Shown here: one piece after another, positions 10,810 through 21,949 of the stretch | How the letters are laid out: each line of letters begins with the position of its first letter | Numbering within the stretch: the stretch's first letter is position 1 | Source of the DNA: Phlebiopsis flavidoalba | Taxonomy: Eukaryota > Basidiomycota > Agaricomycetes > Polyporales > Phanerochaetaceae | Assembly (NCBI GenBank): GCA_035772785.1 | Contig: JAOCPU010000005.1 | Coordinates: 62,001 to 126,000 of the forward strand | Direction: 5' to 3' | DNA length: 64,000 nucleotides | Position numbers and translations under genes: made by a program | The notes under the pieces: generated by a model | The model's database searches: none | What the model was told of the DNA's origin: nothing | Seen by the model: only the letters and a program-made list of their open reading frames with translations

Positions 10810-12461
10810 GCCGGGGGTGTGATATTGGACTGTGAGAGCAATAGGTTGTATATATCTGGAGGGTGTTTGATTATTCGATAATCAATTGGAATGCCGTACC
10901 AAACAGAGAATTTACAATTTCCGGTCGTGGGCTGGTACAGCGTGATAAAAAAGCTGTTTTTAACCATTGTTGATGTCCGCCCTAGCTCTTATGGATACTC
11001 TAGTTAGCTATGCTTTGCCGTGCCTTCAAGAAGCCCATGGCATTTGACAAGTCTGTTCGCCTTCAATCTGTAGTTTCCCGAGTCGTCCACGTTCATGTTT
11101 TAGGGTGACGCTCACTTACTTTGCCAGCTGGTATCACTCCATCTTTCCCCGTCTTAATTACGCGAGTCGATCTAGATATGAAACCTGGATATGAAAGCTT
11201 TGAAGGGTTGGCGGCGGCTCTCCTGGACTCCCAGACGCGTAAGCTTGGCGCGTGAGTCACATGTCACATAGCACGTGCTTAGGTAACGTCACACCTCTGG
11301 GACCTGAGGCAGATGTGAGCTGTCCGATGATTCAAGCTTCAAGTCCGATTCGAATGCTTTCGACTGCGTTGCTTCTCCGTCAATCTTTGTACTTATCACC
11401 GTCAGAGCTTCAGGCGAGCTCGTTCGTGTGTGTGGTGCACCCCGGATAAGTATCGTCACTTCAAACGGCGCTCTATGATATCTTAGACTTAATTGAACTC
11501 TCAAGTTCATGCGCAAAGCACTATGCCACGATACCACTGGGTCGATTGCGTTTTTCGAATGGTCAGTTTCACTTAGCCTTTGGAGATATTAGATCCTTGA
11601 TATCCTGACCAAAAGTCCAGGACCATCCCGCTACACGGCCTCTCCAGCTCTGTCAATGATAGATGCAACTGAAGATGTGCCGCCCAATATCAGTGAACAA
11701 CTTTGAGGTCCATTCCGATGATGCTATCTGCGAGTAAGTGTAAGTCGACACTTATGCTCTAGAGGGGGAAAGACTCGACACCCCTCAAACCCGTGTGCAT
11801 GCAGTCCACGGTCGAGTTCCATCCATGCCGGGTAGGCGTAACGCTGCTCCTTACCTACTTACTCGTTTTCTCCTAGCTCTTGTAGCGCACCAAGTGCACA
11901 TCATTCAACGAATCAATGTTAAAAGTTTAAACGTTAAAATCCGGTGCTGTGAAGCAGGACGCCGAACTAGCTGACACTATATCAGCATCTTGGTGACTAA
12001 ACATCGGTCCTGACGCGTTCGTTGAGGACCATGTCCTAGGCTCTTGTGGTGCGAGCGCGTTGTGGAATGGAGCGTTCTGTGGTCCACTCTACATCTCGCG
12101 TCAAATGTAGCCTACGTGAAACGTGACAACCGCAACCGGAAGATATCTTTGGGAAGCCGGTGGCCACTGATCCGATGCCGACGCAAGCCTCTCGCTCAAT
12201 TGTGGCAGCAGGATCTGTTCGGGAAGGCCACACGGGGATTCGTGGTACTCTTGTGGTACTGCAATGTTTGTGGCAATGACAGATGCGTAGATGTCGAAGC
12301 CATTTGGTCGTGTCTCAGCCTTGTTCCTGGCGAATATGGCGGTGACGCAGGTTTGTAGACCGTCATGAGCTGTCCGATATCTAGGACCGCCCGCCGTGAT
12401 TATCTGACGACATTGACAGCCTCAAACACCTGGGCATCTAAGGCCGACGACACATAGCAGT
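10810..12461. other. Intergenic region
   Basis: About 1.6 kb between hydrophobin D and the repeat-exon gene. Open frames are short and unrelated to any family I know; no repeat or RNA gene is visible. It may hold the promoter of the gene at 12664, whose TATA box is at 12462. Confidence 0.4.
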
Positions 12462-12468
12462 TATAAAT
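12462..12468 (+). promoter_or_regulatory. TATA-like box of the repeat-exon gene
   Basis: GCAGTTATAAATGG is about 200 nt before the ATG at 12664, leaving a long, pyrimidine-rich 5' leader (12540-12660). Confidence 0.45.
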
Positions 12469-12663
12469 GGCCTTGTGTGTGTCTTCTGGACACCTCAGCT
12501 CCGGAAGCTCCTCTCAATTTCTCATTACAACTGGCACTGTGTGGTACGCCTCCATATCTCCTCATTCATTTCTCGAGCTGACTCTTCTCTTAGCTTATTT
12601 TATTCTATTTTTCTACGAACTCGTTTACCTCTTCAGGACCTACTTCTTCACGAGATCATCATC

Positions 12664-14700
12664 ATGCGCTTCTTTCCCACAACATCTCTCGTATTTCTCG
12701 CCGTCACTACCCAAGTGTTCTCCGCCCCGGTCTCTTTGACCCCTGGCCATGTCTACCACGCCCGCGGATCTACCGTGCATGTTCCCTCAAAATCCGGATC
12801 CTCGACATTGGGGAAAATAGCGACAGGTGCTACCGTGGCATCTGGCGTGCTTCCGTTCCTCGAAGGCGCATTCCACCACTTCTTCGGCGGAGGAAACTCT
12901 ACTCGTCGTGATTTCGATGCCTTTCAGGAGTTATTACTGCGATCCGACGACGACGACGACAGTGAAGCTATTTCCCTCAAAAGCTCTCGGAAAGGGCTTG
13001 TCATTCGGTATACCTATAATCAGCGCGGCATTGCCAGTCTGTTTGGAGGGTGAGTATTGCTAATATACTTTCCTCTCACGATACGCTCATTGAGCTACAG
13101 ATCATCGAGTAACTCTACACGTCGTGAACTGCTAGAGTTCTACACTCGAGACGCCTCCGCCAACCAGAGCGACGCCATTTCGCTATCGAGTATCCTCGGC
13201 GTCGGCGAGGACATCATTAACGAGATTGAAGGTCTCTTCAGCGGGTACGGTTTCACCTCGCTCTCTTATTTTCATCGAATGCTAACTGTGCACCAGATCA
13301 ACGAGCAGTAACAGCACTGCCCAGAGGCGCGAGCTATACGAGCTGATCGCCCGATCCAATATTACTGACGACAGTGGCGCACATCAATCTGGGAAGCATT
13401 TTCAAGATAGGCTCAGGCTTACTTAGTGGTTTTGAGAGCTTGTTCGGAGGGTAAGCACACTATGTGAACTTCTGTACACAAAATTGACACCACATCTCCA
13501 GATCGTCTTCCAACAACCAGCAGCGCGATGTTCAACATGGGAGAATCGGCCTTGTCAGATTGCCTCCCAAGCTTGCAGTCGCGCGTGATTCAGCAACCTC
13601 TTCAAACTCAACTGCAAGTGAAGCCATCAGCGTCGGGGACATCATCGGCGACATCGGCAGCGCACTGAGCCTCTTCCTCAAGCGCGACTCCCTGGCACAG
13701 CCCGCGACGGGCAACTCGACGGACAGCGAGTGCGATCAACATTGGGAAACATCATCGGGGATATTGGCAGTGTCTTGGGCCTCTTCATCAAGCGCGACTC
13801 TGCCGCCCATTCGTCGTCGCTCGATGGCGCACGCCTTTCCCCAGATTTCACTGTTACTTTGAACAAGCTCATCGCAAGGCAAGCTCCTCACGACCCGTGA
13901 CTTCCACCAAGCACTAATACCGCAAACATTATGGGCTTCCGATGAGCAAAAGCGTGAGCTCCTCGAGCTGCTGGCCCGTGATGACGACGACAGCGAGGCG
14001 GCCGCGCTCCTCAACGAACATCTTCAACATCGGCAAGATCACGGCAGACGGCTTCAGCATCATAAGCCACTTGCTCCAAGGGTATGTGTCTGCGTCTTCA
14101 TTCTTCGAATGTCGTTTCTCTCAATGACTTCGGACCCACAGATTCCCGGCAACAGCACCCGCCGCGATTTCATTGAGATGGTCGCAGGGTGACGTTAGCG
14201 CGGACGACGAGAGCGGAGCGTTGAAGCTCAAGCTCGGGGATATCGCGAACATCGGCAGCATTGCCTCCCGACGCCGCCAGCGTGTTCACTAGCTTCTTCG
14301 GCGGGTAGGTCGTCCTGTCGCTGCTCCCAAGTGACCAACTGACGTCGGTACCATAGACATGGCAACAGCACGCGCCGCGACGATTTCGAGGAGCTCTTCG
14401 CCAGAGATGTCGACGCACGATGAGCGATGACGAGAGGGGGCATTGAAGCTGAAGCTCGGTGACCTCGCGAACATTTGGTAGCATCGCCTCGAGCGCTGTC
14501 AATGTTTTTGAAGGACTGTTCAGCTCGTAAGTGCCTCTTGGTGCTGTTGCTATTCTGCATCTGATTTTCCTGGCGTTTATAGACACGGGAACAGCACCCG
14601 CCGCGCTGAATTGCTTGAGATGTTCGGTTCGGGAAATTTGATAAGTCGTGCACGACGATCGAAACGATATCATGAAGTAGTAATGATCTTTTCTGAGTGA
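12664..14700 (+). CDS. Secreted modular protein of repeated exons
   Basis: The start MRFFPTTSLVFLAVTTQVFS is a clear signal peptide. About eight exons follow: 12664-13049, 13101-13244, 13297-13450, 13502-about 13900, about 13950-14081, 14142-14304, 14357-14526 and 14583 onward. Most exons end in a glycine-rich LFGG/LFSG-type codon pair split in phase 2. Most begin with a linker containing NSTRR or a related dibasic sequence, and then carry an acidic stretch, SEAI/GALKL and an INIGxI amphipathic segment. Examples are NSTRRELLEFYTRDASANQ, NSTRRDDFEELFARD and the segment NIGSIASSAVNVFEGLF. The exons are interchangeable in phase, so the protein grew by tandem exon duplication. RR/KR pairs between modules could be kexin cleavage sites and NST is an N-glycosylation sequon. 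Several exons carry one extra base (for example near 13385 and 13730). I know no named family for it. The stop is either about 14641 (after correction) or 14700 (raw frame). Confidence 0.7.
13040..14641 (+). repeat. Tandem exon-intron repeat units
   Basis: Seven successive units each hold an intron of about 50 nt. Each intron is followed by an exon whose 5' end reads A-TCx/CAT-…-AAC-AGC-ACx-CGC-CGC and whose 3' end reads CTGTTC/TTCTTC-GGCGG. Units at 14142, 14357 and 14583 are the most alike (GGCAACAGCACCCGCCGC core). The pattern indicates duplication of whole exon-intron units. Confidence 0.65.
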
Positions 14701-15196
14701 ACGTGGTTCTATTGTAAATTTAATCAATAATCCCCTCGCGTGTGTCGCTTGATTTGAGGCTTGGAGACTTGAGACTCGAGAGGTAGCAGCGTCCATTGTA
14801 CTAATCATGAAAGTCAAAATCGACGACATTGACTCGATTACGCCAATTCAGCGTATTGATTATGTTGGTGGCAAAGTGAAAGTCGACCTTGCTTTTTTTT
14901 TTCATCCGAACGAACTGGATAAGGGCAGCCTAAGGAAATGAAAATGAGTATCCGAATGGTGCATATAATCATGTTTTCACCTTTTTGTAGACTTCTTCTA
15001 TCCAAGCCATGTTGGCGATAGAATTTCAGCGTGACCCAATTCGCGGGTACCCTTCCCTTGAGCCTGTCCACAAACGCTTCGAGCTGGTATCGATATCCTG
15101 AATAGCCGTTAGCCAAAACTTAGGGACAGTTAAGATGATAAACCCACGTCAGCCACCACTCTTACCCCCTTTTGACAGTCGCCTCAGTCGGCTTTA
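14701..15196. other. Short intergenic region between convergent genes
   Basis: About 500 bases between the 3' ends of the repeat-exon gene (plus) and the oxidoreductase (minus). It is AT-richer than its flanks and has a T run near 14892. Nothing coding is supported; it likely holds both 3' UTRs. Confidence 0.4.
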
Positions 15197-16495
15197 TTAC
15201 ACCTTCTCCGTCCGCGTCTTTCCCCCCTTGTCCTTAGTCTTAACCTCAAATATAATGGTATAACGTCGGCATGACGAAATTGAACACCCGCATCTCCCCA
15301 TTCTCGCACTGCACGGAAACGTTGACCTTCGGAAAGCGTGGAATGATGCCGTACATCGGCGGTTCGCGCAGGTTGACGAACAGTTGAGCCCGTCACGTCG
15401 CCCAGGGAACGCGAGCGTCCCGATTCGCGGCCATGCCCTCGTCGACGAGCGGGGGGGCTACCGCGTGTGGTCTTGGGCACGTTGAGTTGGGTAGCAGAGA
15501 GTACGGAAGTCGGATCTGTGCCCGTAAGGAAGCGCATTTACGTTCATAGTGTAGCCTGTTTATCATTTGTGGAGTTCGCGCGGGGATGGCAGAAGAAGGG
15601 ACCCGGAGACGTACAGCCCATGTCCATCTATCGCGCCCCCGCCGCCCAGGTCATAGTTCAAGCGGATGTCAGAATCGGAGAATACGCGCGCGGGACCGTT
15701 CTAGAGCTCAATGCCTCCATGTGCTTGATCCCTCCGAGCTCCTTGCCTTTGCAAGATAGCATGATAGCCAAAAAAAATAAATATTTAGCTCTGTAGAATT
15801 GCTGGGTGTGAAAAACTCACGACAAGGTCTCAGACGAGAGAGGCGAGATATTGACGGAGGCTCATACTCGGTAATGAAAGGCTTCGAGGCAAGACGAGAC
15901 CTTTCGCCCTGTGCGAGCTCGAACATCTCACGAGTTTCGTCTGCTGTGTTCGCCTGGGCTTCTCTAACAGGACGTGCTTTCCAGCGTGTAGCGCTTTTCA
16001 TCGTCCACTCGTAGTGAAGTCCGTTTGGGAGCTATCTAGTTATCAGCTTTGCTTTCCCGACGTTCAGTTTGCATTCTACGTACAGGATTGTACACTGCAT
16101 CCACGTTCGGGTCGTCCAAAAGCTCTGTAAATTGATCGTGAGCTCTCTAAAAAACCACAACGTCTTAGACTACGCACCCTGATAACCCTGCGGCCCTCCA
16201 TAGGCCTTCTCAACACCATGTTTCCGCGCAAATTTCTGCGCCCTCTCCAGGCTTCTCGCCGCAACGGCGTATACCACGACCTCGGGATGGCTCCGTGCAG
16301 GCACAATGATAGCCTGAGGCGCGAGATTGCTGCAGCTCCAAGCACATGCCGAAGCGTCTATCGGCTTGTCCTTTGCAGCCGCGGGAGGGTTTTTTAGAGA
16401 CCTAAAATCACAAGTTTAGTAGACAGAGACCAAAAGATGTTGAGCGTAAAATACCTTGTTACAATCGTTGCACGAGACCTATGAAGCTTTGCCAT
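15197..16495 (-). CDS. Gfo/Idh/MocA-family NAD(P)-dependent oxidoreductase
   Basis: Cytosolic Rossmann-fold dehydrogenase of the fungal D-xylose/dihydrodiol dehydrogenase type; the exact sugar substrate cannot be told. Start ATG is at 16495-16493, followed by an intron with a CTAAAC branch point. The Rossmann start reads RFGM-LGAAAISPQAIIVPA, then SHPEVVVYAVAARSLERAQ. Next come LLDDPNVDAVYNPV, then after an intron PNGLHYEWTM, LHAGKHVLLEKP (the conserved EKP) and ANTADETREMFELA. EAFHYRV, with the active-site-region histidine, follows. The C-terminal part has YDLGGG, MDMG, MYGIIPRFPKVNVSVQC and a tail ending in TEKV-stop at 15199-15197. At least five single-base shifts interrupt these segments. 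Family order is complete, so I regard the gene as functional. Length fits the family's usual 370-390 residues. Confidence 0.85.
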
Positions 16496-16996
16496 GGTGG
16501 GGAGGTCACGGGCTGGCGAAAAGTCTGGATTATGCAAAGCACATCACGGGGCTGTCTATAAACATCCATGCGTTATCGTTAGTGGCCGGACAACAATACA
16601 GCAATCTCCTTTTATGGTCATCGGCCGAACGAGAATCACGTCAAACGTCTTGATACTAAACTCGCACGAGGATTTGCCAAAGCACGCCACAGGCGCTAGC
16701 GACCGCCGTGAGAAAGTCAGGTCGGGCTCCGTATATTCAACGCCGAGGCGGCGAGTCCGTCTCGCCGTAAAAGAGAGGCGGAATGACTGGCAACGTCCTC
16801 GCGAGGATAAAAGCCAATGTGCATAAATGATATTGCTTTAATCAATACATTTATGCGTTGAATAAGGGAAATATTTCACGTATGGACAGAGATCACGCTC
16901 TCGTTTTTGAGCCTCCTGCTTCAAAACCTTGCCAGCACCCTCCGCAGACCTTCGCCGTCGTGCTGTGCGTGGCGTCGCGCATCTAGATTCAGCTGC

Positions 16997-17835
16997 TCAG
17001 TCCTTCTTCTCCGTCTTCGCCTTGCCGTATATGCCACAACCAAAGGCTGCCCACCACTGACGGTACCCCCAGCCTCTGCGTCTCCGCCTCAACCGATGCG
17101 CCGCGTCCAGTTCCGCCTTGTGCTTCGACGTCCGCATACGTCGCCTCGCGCCCCTTGCGCGCCGCATCGTTGTACGTCGCCTCCGCCTTGCGCGCCGCGT
17201 CGCTATACGTCGCGCGTCGCCGGCGTCCTTCACGGACCACAGCTTCCCGCGCGCATCCGCCGCGGCTGACGCAGCCTCGTCACGCGCCTGGCTGGAGCTT
17301 CTGCAGTCCCGCCTCCTGCATATACCCATAAGCCCTCAGCACGCAAGCTTGGCGCGCTACACACACACGCACCTTGGTCTCGTCGTACTTGGCCTCACGC
17401 CCTCGCGCACGGTTTAGCATGTGCAGTCGCGATGAGCCCGGCCTCCTTCGCCTCCTTCGCCCTTGCGCTCGAGCTCCGCCTGCTCGCGCGCCGCGCTTGC
17501 TTCGCGGGTACAACGCCTGATGGCCGCCCCGGCTTCTCAGCGCGTACCCACCCGCTCCGTTTTTTTTTTTTTCGAATGTGGCGCCGGTGTGCCTGCGAGC
17601 AGGATCAGGAAGGATGTTGCCGCTGCTGGGCTTGTCGCTTGGTGCGGGCTTGTCGGTGGCTGTGTTGGGTCGGTGGATGGTTGCGTTATGTGCGTGCGTG
17701 CTACGGACGTCGCGTACGTGAGCTTTAGTTCGTGCGTGTGAGAGGAGTGTGCAGACGAACTGGTACGAACCACCGAGCGTGCAGCAAGTGGTGCCGAGCG
17801 CGTCGCAGCGACGGCTCTGAGAGTTCGTGAGGCAT
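16997..17835 (-). CDS. Ala/Lys-rich LEA-like (apolipoprotein-like) protein, possibly mitochondrial
   Basis: From a possible ATG at 17835-17833 (one base off frame), the N-terminus reads SRTLRAVAATRSAPLAARS. It is Arg-, Ser- and Ala-rich without acidic residues, as in a mitochondrial presequence. The body has long amphipathic, charged helices: REQAELERK, AKEAKEAGLIATA, EGREAKYDETK, then after a likely intron (GTGCGT…TGCAG) DEAASAAADARGKLW. It then has an imperfect 11-residue repeat: YSDAARKAEAT / YNDAARKGREAT / YADV. The tail ends in YGKAKTEKKD at stop 16999-16997. Such repeats are typical of LEA/apolipoprotein-like stress proteins that protect membranes on drying. The family call is inferred from the repeat pattern. 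A 13-base T run (17560-17572 on plus) lies within the locus and frames switch several times. Confidence 0.5.
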
Positions 17836-18410
17836 TTGCTTTGCGCGCATCATAGTCGTCCAAGAAAGATATAAAACTTTGGATAAAAAGAGATAAACGT
17901 AAGGCGTGACGGAGAGGGTGATGAGAAAGTCGTGGACGGTGTGAGTGCAGGCCTCGCCTTTTCATGCACGCAGAAAATTCCGCGATGACGACACGATGTC
18001 CCGAACGAGCCACTGACGTCAGGCGCGACCCCGGACACCTCGCTCTCAAAGGCTTGTGGCGCATGGAGTTGGATAGTAAAATGTACGCAGGGGAGTTGCC
18101 ATTACGAAGGTAAAATGTACGCAAGAAAATGTTTTACAAGCAGAGACAAGGAGAACATCCGTGGGAAGGCCAAAGTAAACAACTAGTGTCTTGAATTGAT
18201 GACCTGCTAAGAGGACTTGGGGTACCAAATTCGTGTTCGCGAAGACCAGGGATTCGGACTTGCATCCATTGCATCCTATAGAGGAAGCCAATGTTTGAAG
18301 GATTTACTTTCTTCTTGACTTATTCCACCTTAAATTGCAGGTCAACCCAGTCTTGCCGGGAATCGTACCACCCAATGCACCGTGGAGCTTCAAGCACTGT
18401 CTTCCGATTT
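17836..18410. other. Intergenic region
   Basis: About 570 bases between two minus-strand genes. It contains a near-repeat of GTAAAATGTACGCA (at about 18076 and 18110) and no supported gene. It is probably the promoter of the LEA-like gene plus the 3' UTR of the small gene. Confidence 0.35.
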
Positions 18411-18786
18411 TTACTCCCTCTGGCGACCTAGGGGCCTGTGCATTACCCTACCGCCCACATCAGCACCAGCACGCACATACCAGCCAAATCCACCCACCTT
18501 GAGCCCCCCACAGCCCGACACCTCGCCCCAGGGCCCCCTCATCCTACCACCGAGTCGTCCGCAAAGAGCTCCTTCTTCCGCGGGCACGCACACCGCTGCG
18601 TGACGAGTGGTGGCAGCGTCGTACGCCCAGCGGAGGAATTGTACCTGACGTCGCGCACACGCCCGTCGCGCGTCGAGTCGCCAGCTCTGCCGTCGTGGGT
18701 TTGGCGCGTTTTGCGGCGAGGTAGGCCGCGACGCGTTTCGGGTCGTTCATTGATGGGCGGGGGAGCGTGATCCGGGGGTTCGACAT
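18411..18786 (-). CDS. Small unknown protein
   Basis: ATG at 18786-18784 opens MSNPRITLPRPSMNDPKRV, then AAYLAAKRAKPTTAELATRR. After a probable one-base shift it continues as RDVRYNSSAGRTTLPPL and KKELFADDSV. A candidate intron (GTAGGATG…CCCCTAG) would join this to a last exon ending RRQRE, stop at 18413-18411. A TATA box sits about 90 nt upstream. The product would be about 90 basic residues without signal peptide or membrane segment. I do not recognise a family; the Pro/Arg start and TATA box are the reasons to call it a gene. Confidence 0.4.
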
Positions 18787-18872
18787 TTTGTCTCTCTTCG
18801 GAGGACTAGAGTGGTGGTTATGTCGCCAGAGAGTATGCGGATGTCTGCACCCCACCGGACACGACACATATC

Positions 18873-18878
18873 TTTATA
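18873..18878 (-). promoter_or_regulatory. TATA box of small unknown gene
   Basis: On minus the sequence reads GGGGTATAAAGATATG, about 87-92 nt upstream of the ATG at 18786, the same spacing as at the hydrophobin genes. Confidence 0.5.
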
Positions 18879-21185
18879 CCCCATCGGCCACCGCCAACAC
18901 ACCCTAGCCAATGCAGCTGCAGTTAAAGGTGGCCCACGGGTCCAAAAGCGGACGCAGACAAGCCCACGCCACATACGAGTTTTGATGGGCGGTACCACAA
19001 AAACGTGTGAACATCAAAAACTGTGCGCCGTTGTCTCTGCGCTTGTCTGCAGAGAGCGGGACAAAGCACGGATCAAGGCGCGCCCGGTCCGAGGGCCACA
19101 TGGACGGCAGTAAAGGCGGGCGTTGAGTGGCGTTTTTGGCGGACAACGCAGGCCTTCTTTTTTTCACGTGGACAGGTGCGAACCTTCTGTCATGTGTGAG
19201 TACAGAAGAGTCACCTGTGTTGTGCTGCAGAATCTGTTGGAAAGGCTCGTAGCGCTTCTCATTGTCGATGCAGAGGACAAAGTGAAGACTCACCATCGAT
19301 CGACAAACTTCACTAAGCAGGAGGAAACGTCGAAGCTCTTCGAACTTCAGAATTCAAGCTTCGAGACGAGCTCTGAAGATTGGTTCTCGCTGCGAGAAGC
19401 GCGTGAACACATGCTGGATAGCTGGATACTAGAGAAGCCCCGAATGCGTCTACGAAGCGGGCGAAGAGGAAGAGCAAGATGACTACGCCACCTATCCGCC
19501 AGCTAGCCAACGTTCGCAACAACTCGTCTCAAAGACGAATACGTCAATTGTGAGAAGCCAGACACGAACGAGATAAGTAGCAGAGAAGAGACACACCATC
19601 GTTATCCACACTTCCAAGATCAAGACTTTCCCGGCTGTCGACTACCCCGGGTCCGTCGCACACCTCCATTTGCTATGGCATCTAGGCACTGGCAGTCGAC
19701 AGCTCGCTCGCGTCTACCTGTCTCTCACAGCTTTGGACGAGAAGGGCAGCCGCAGGGCACGCGCCGGGATCGATCGCTGAAATAGAGTATGCTAGTTATA
19801 CCTACCTGATGCCGTCCCCACGATGAATTTGCTAATTGTGTGGCCGGTGCAATCACTCCATTGCTGGTTTTGCATCTGAAGGCTGTTCGGTTGGTGGATC
19901 CAGGAATGCTGAGATTGCAGGGGAGTGCGGCGGGCATCCGCGCTCAATGTGCACGCGGGATAGGATGCGAGATCGAAGGGTCCGCAAGCTTTGACGTGCT
20001 GACCATCTCACGCCGGAATCAGAGACAAGGTGATAGTTGTCTGGGCACTTGCATAATTCATTTGCGTGCGGAGGGGGGACCGCAGTGGGAGAAGCCGTGC
20101 GGCGGCTCAACGTACTGAGACGGCGAGCTCCGAGGACATGATCTCCTGATGGTCTATCTCACTTTTGCCGCTTCCGTATGCAGGTTCCCGCAAGGGTCAA
20201 TCTGGGCAGGAAAGGTCATGGGTATACAATGTGTCGTTGGCAGATGCAGGCAGCGCGGGTCTAGCCCTCTGAAGAGATCGTGGCGGGAGAAGACAAGACA
20301 TATGTACGCCGTCTGCAATGTGGCCTGGCGGGAGCTGGCGGGCTGGGAAGACCAAGTTGAGCCGCCGAGCTAGATTGGCTAGGCGGCGGGGGCTTTCAAT
20401 GTGGCTTGATAGTTGCCAGGGCTTGGGGGCGGGGCGCCTGTGCGAGCAAAAGGGGCCCCAAGGCACAGATAGCGGGCGGATGCGTCCCAGGGCGGCATGG
20501 ATTGCAGACGATCGTGTCCGTGGCCCAAAGTCGGTGGGATCCAGGCACCGACACGATTGAACACGGACGAATGATCACGACGGACAGAAATCTGGAGGCG
20601 TGCTTGTGCTGGAGGCTCGTGCGGCGAGGGCACGCTGCTGGGACCATATGCTTGCGTGGCGAAGACGCCGCTGGGGCAGTACGAGAGTGCCCTGCGCGAC
20701 GAGGCCGGTGGACACCCGCGTGCTTTCGAAAGATATAGTCTGAGTTGCTGGGGTGCAAGACTCGAGGCAGGGTGTTCGTGGGACCAGTGCGGGGTGCGTG
20801 GAGGGGAGTCCTGGGTGCAGGCTGGAGATAGATGCAACTTGCAGCGAATCAGCTGCTAAAGTGGCAGGTTACCCGGCGACCACGGAGGGCTTTGAAGACG
20901 CCTTTCCGGCTTCACATCACCCATGCAGTGCGCCTCGAGAGAGTCTCTGAACAAAGGCCCGTCTGCATCAGCGAATGCTATTCTTGTTGCGCCGCCCGTG
21001 CATTGAGTGCCATGTAACGAGCGAAGCATGCAGAGTCTAGAGATAATGTAACGATTATTCAGTATGTATTCTTGGTGTGCTCTCACGGAAGATATAGCAG
21101 CCAGAAGAATTACGTTGGTCGTAGTCGCGATTTGAATCGAATTAACGAGGATAGAGAGAGACCCGGGGCCAAAGCGCCCGAAGCG
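18879..21185. other. Long gene-poor region
   Basis: About 2.3 kb. Open frames on both strands (for example 19123-19482 plus, 20379-20837 minus) overlap each other, have no recognisable motif and no splice structure. 20200-20870 is G-rich on the plus strand. I see no gene, RNA or full mobile element. Confidence 0.4.
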
Positions 21186-21572
21186 GTTCACGTCACAGTC
21201 ACACACCCTGTGAACTGGCCGACTGTAATGTGAACTGAGGTCACGGTCACACCTGTCGCGTGAACCGGTAACAGTAAGTGTGACATAGGCGCTTAATATA
21301 TTGTCTTCGCTCTTTTTTCTCGAATTCTGCTGAAAAGGTTTGAATTCTTTTTAAATCCTAGATACAAGTTCCAGCACATATCTGCTGATTGAGCTGTTTT
21401 GTAATGTCACAGAGACTGTATGCATCGTATTGGATGGAGGTCGGGCACTGTACAGGTCACAGTTCACTCGGTCAACCGGTGTCACAGTCACAGCCAAACT
21501 GTGAACTGTGAATTGGCCTATTTTTGAGTGTCACACATCACAGAGCGTGACTGTTGGTCCGGTCACGCTCCC
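21186..21572. repeat. GTCAC/GTGAAC-rich inverted-repeat element (MITE candidate)
   Basis: Both ends of this 390-base stretch are packed with GTCAC/GTGAC and GTGAACTG words in both orientations. On the left are CGTCACAGTCACAC, CTGTGAACTGGCC, GGTCACGGTCACAC and GTGTGACA. On the right are GGTCACAGTTCAC, GTGTCACAGTCACAG, CTGTGAACTGTGAATTGG, GTGTCACACATCACAG and GGTCACGC. The middle (21295-21400) is AT-rich. Subterminal repeats of both polarities around an AT-rich core suggest a small non-autonomous DNA transposon. No target-site duplication could be fixed by eye. Confidence 0.45.
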
Positions 21573-21949
21573 TAATCTAATCATATTCTGCTCGGCGTTT
21601 GCCGTCCTTAGATCAATCCCCTACCCGCCGTGGGCCCTGCATCTCTCTTTCGTCCACCTCTGTCCTCGCTGTGGACTCTCCTGTCGTCGTCGACGCCCGA
21701 CACAGTGAGCATCATACCCCTCGCGGCTGCAACAGCCGACCCTCGCCCTCTGTCCGGCATCACAGCTCCTGTCCTGGGCCGCCCAGAACACAATTAACCT
21801 AGAACAGGCACTCTGACAGCGGGACAGGTCCCCTCTCCGACCCTGCTGTAGCCTCTATCAATCCTCCAAGCCTCTTTTTCGTTTCACCCACTGGGACTCT
21901 CATCCAATATATGTGCACCAGCTTTCTCTGATCGTCGTGAGAAGCCAAC
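21573..21949. other. Promoter region of the ankyrin gene
   Basis: About 380 bases, C/T-rich near the gene, between the GTCAC-rich repeat and the ATG at 21950. No gene is visible. Confidence 0.35.
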
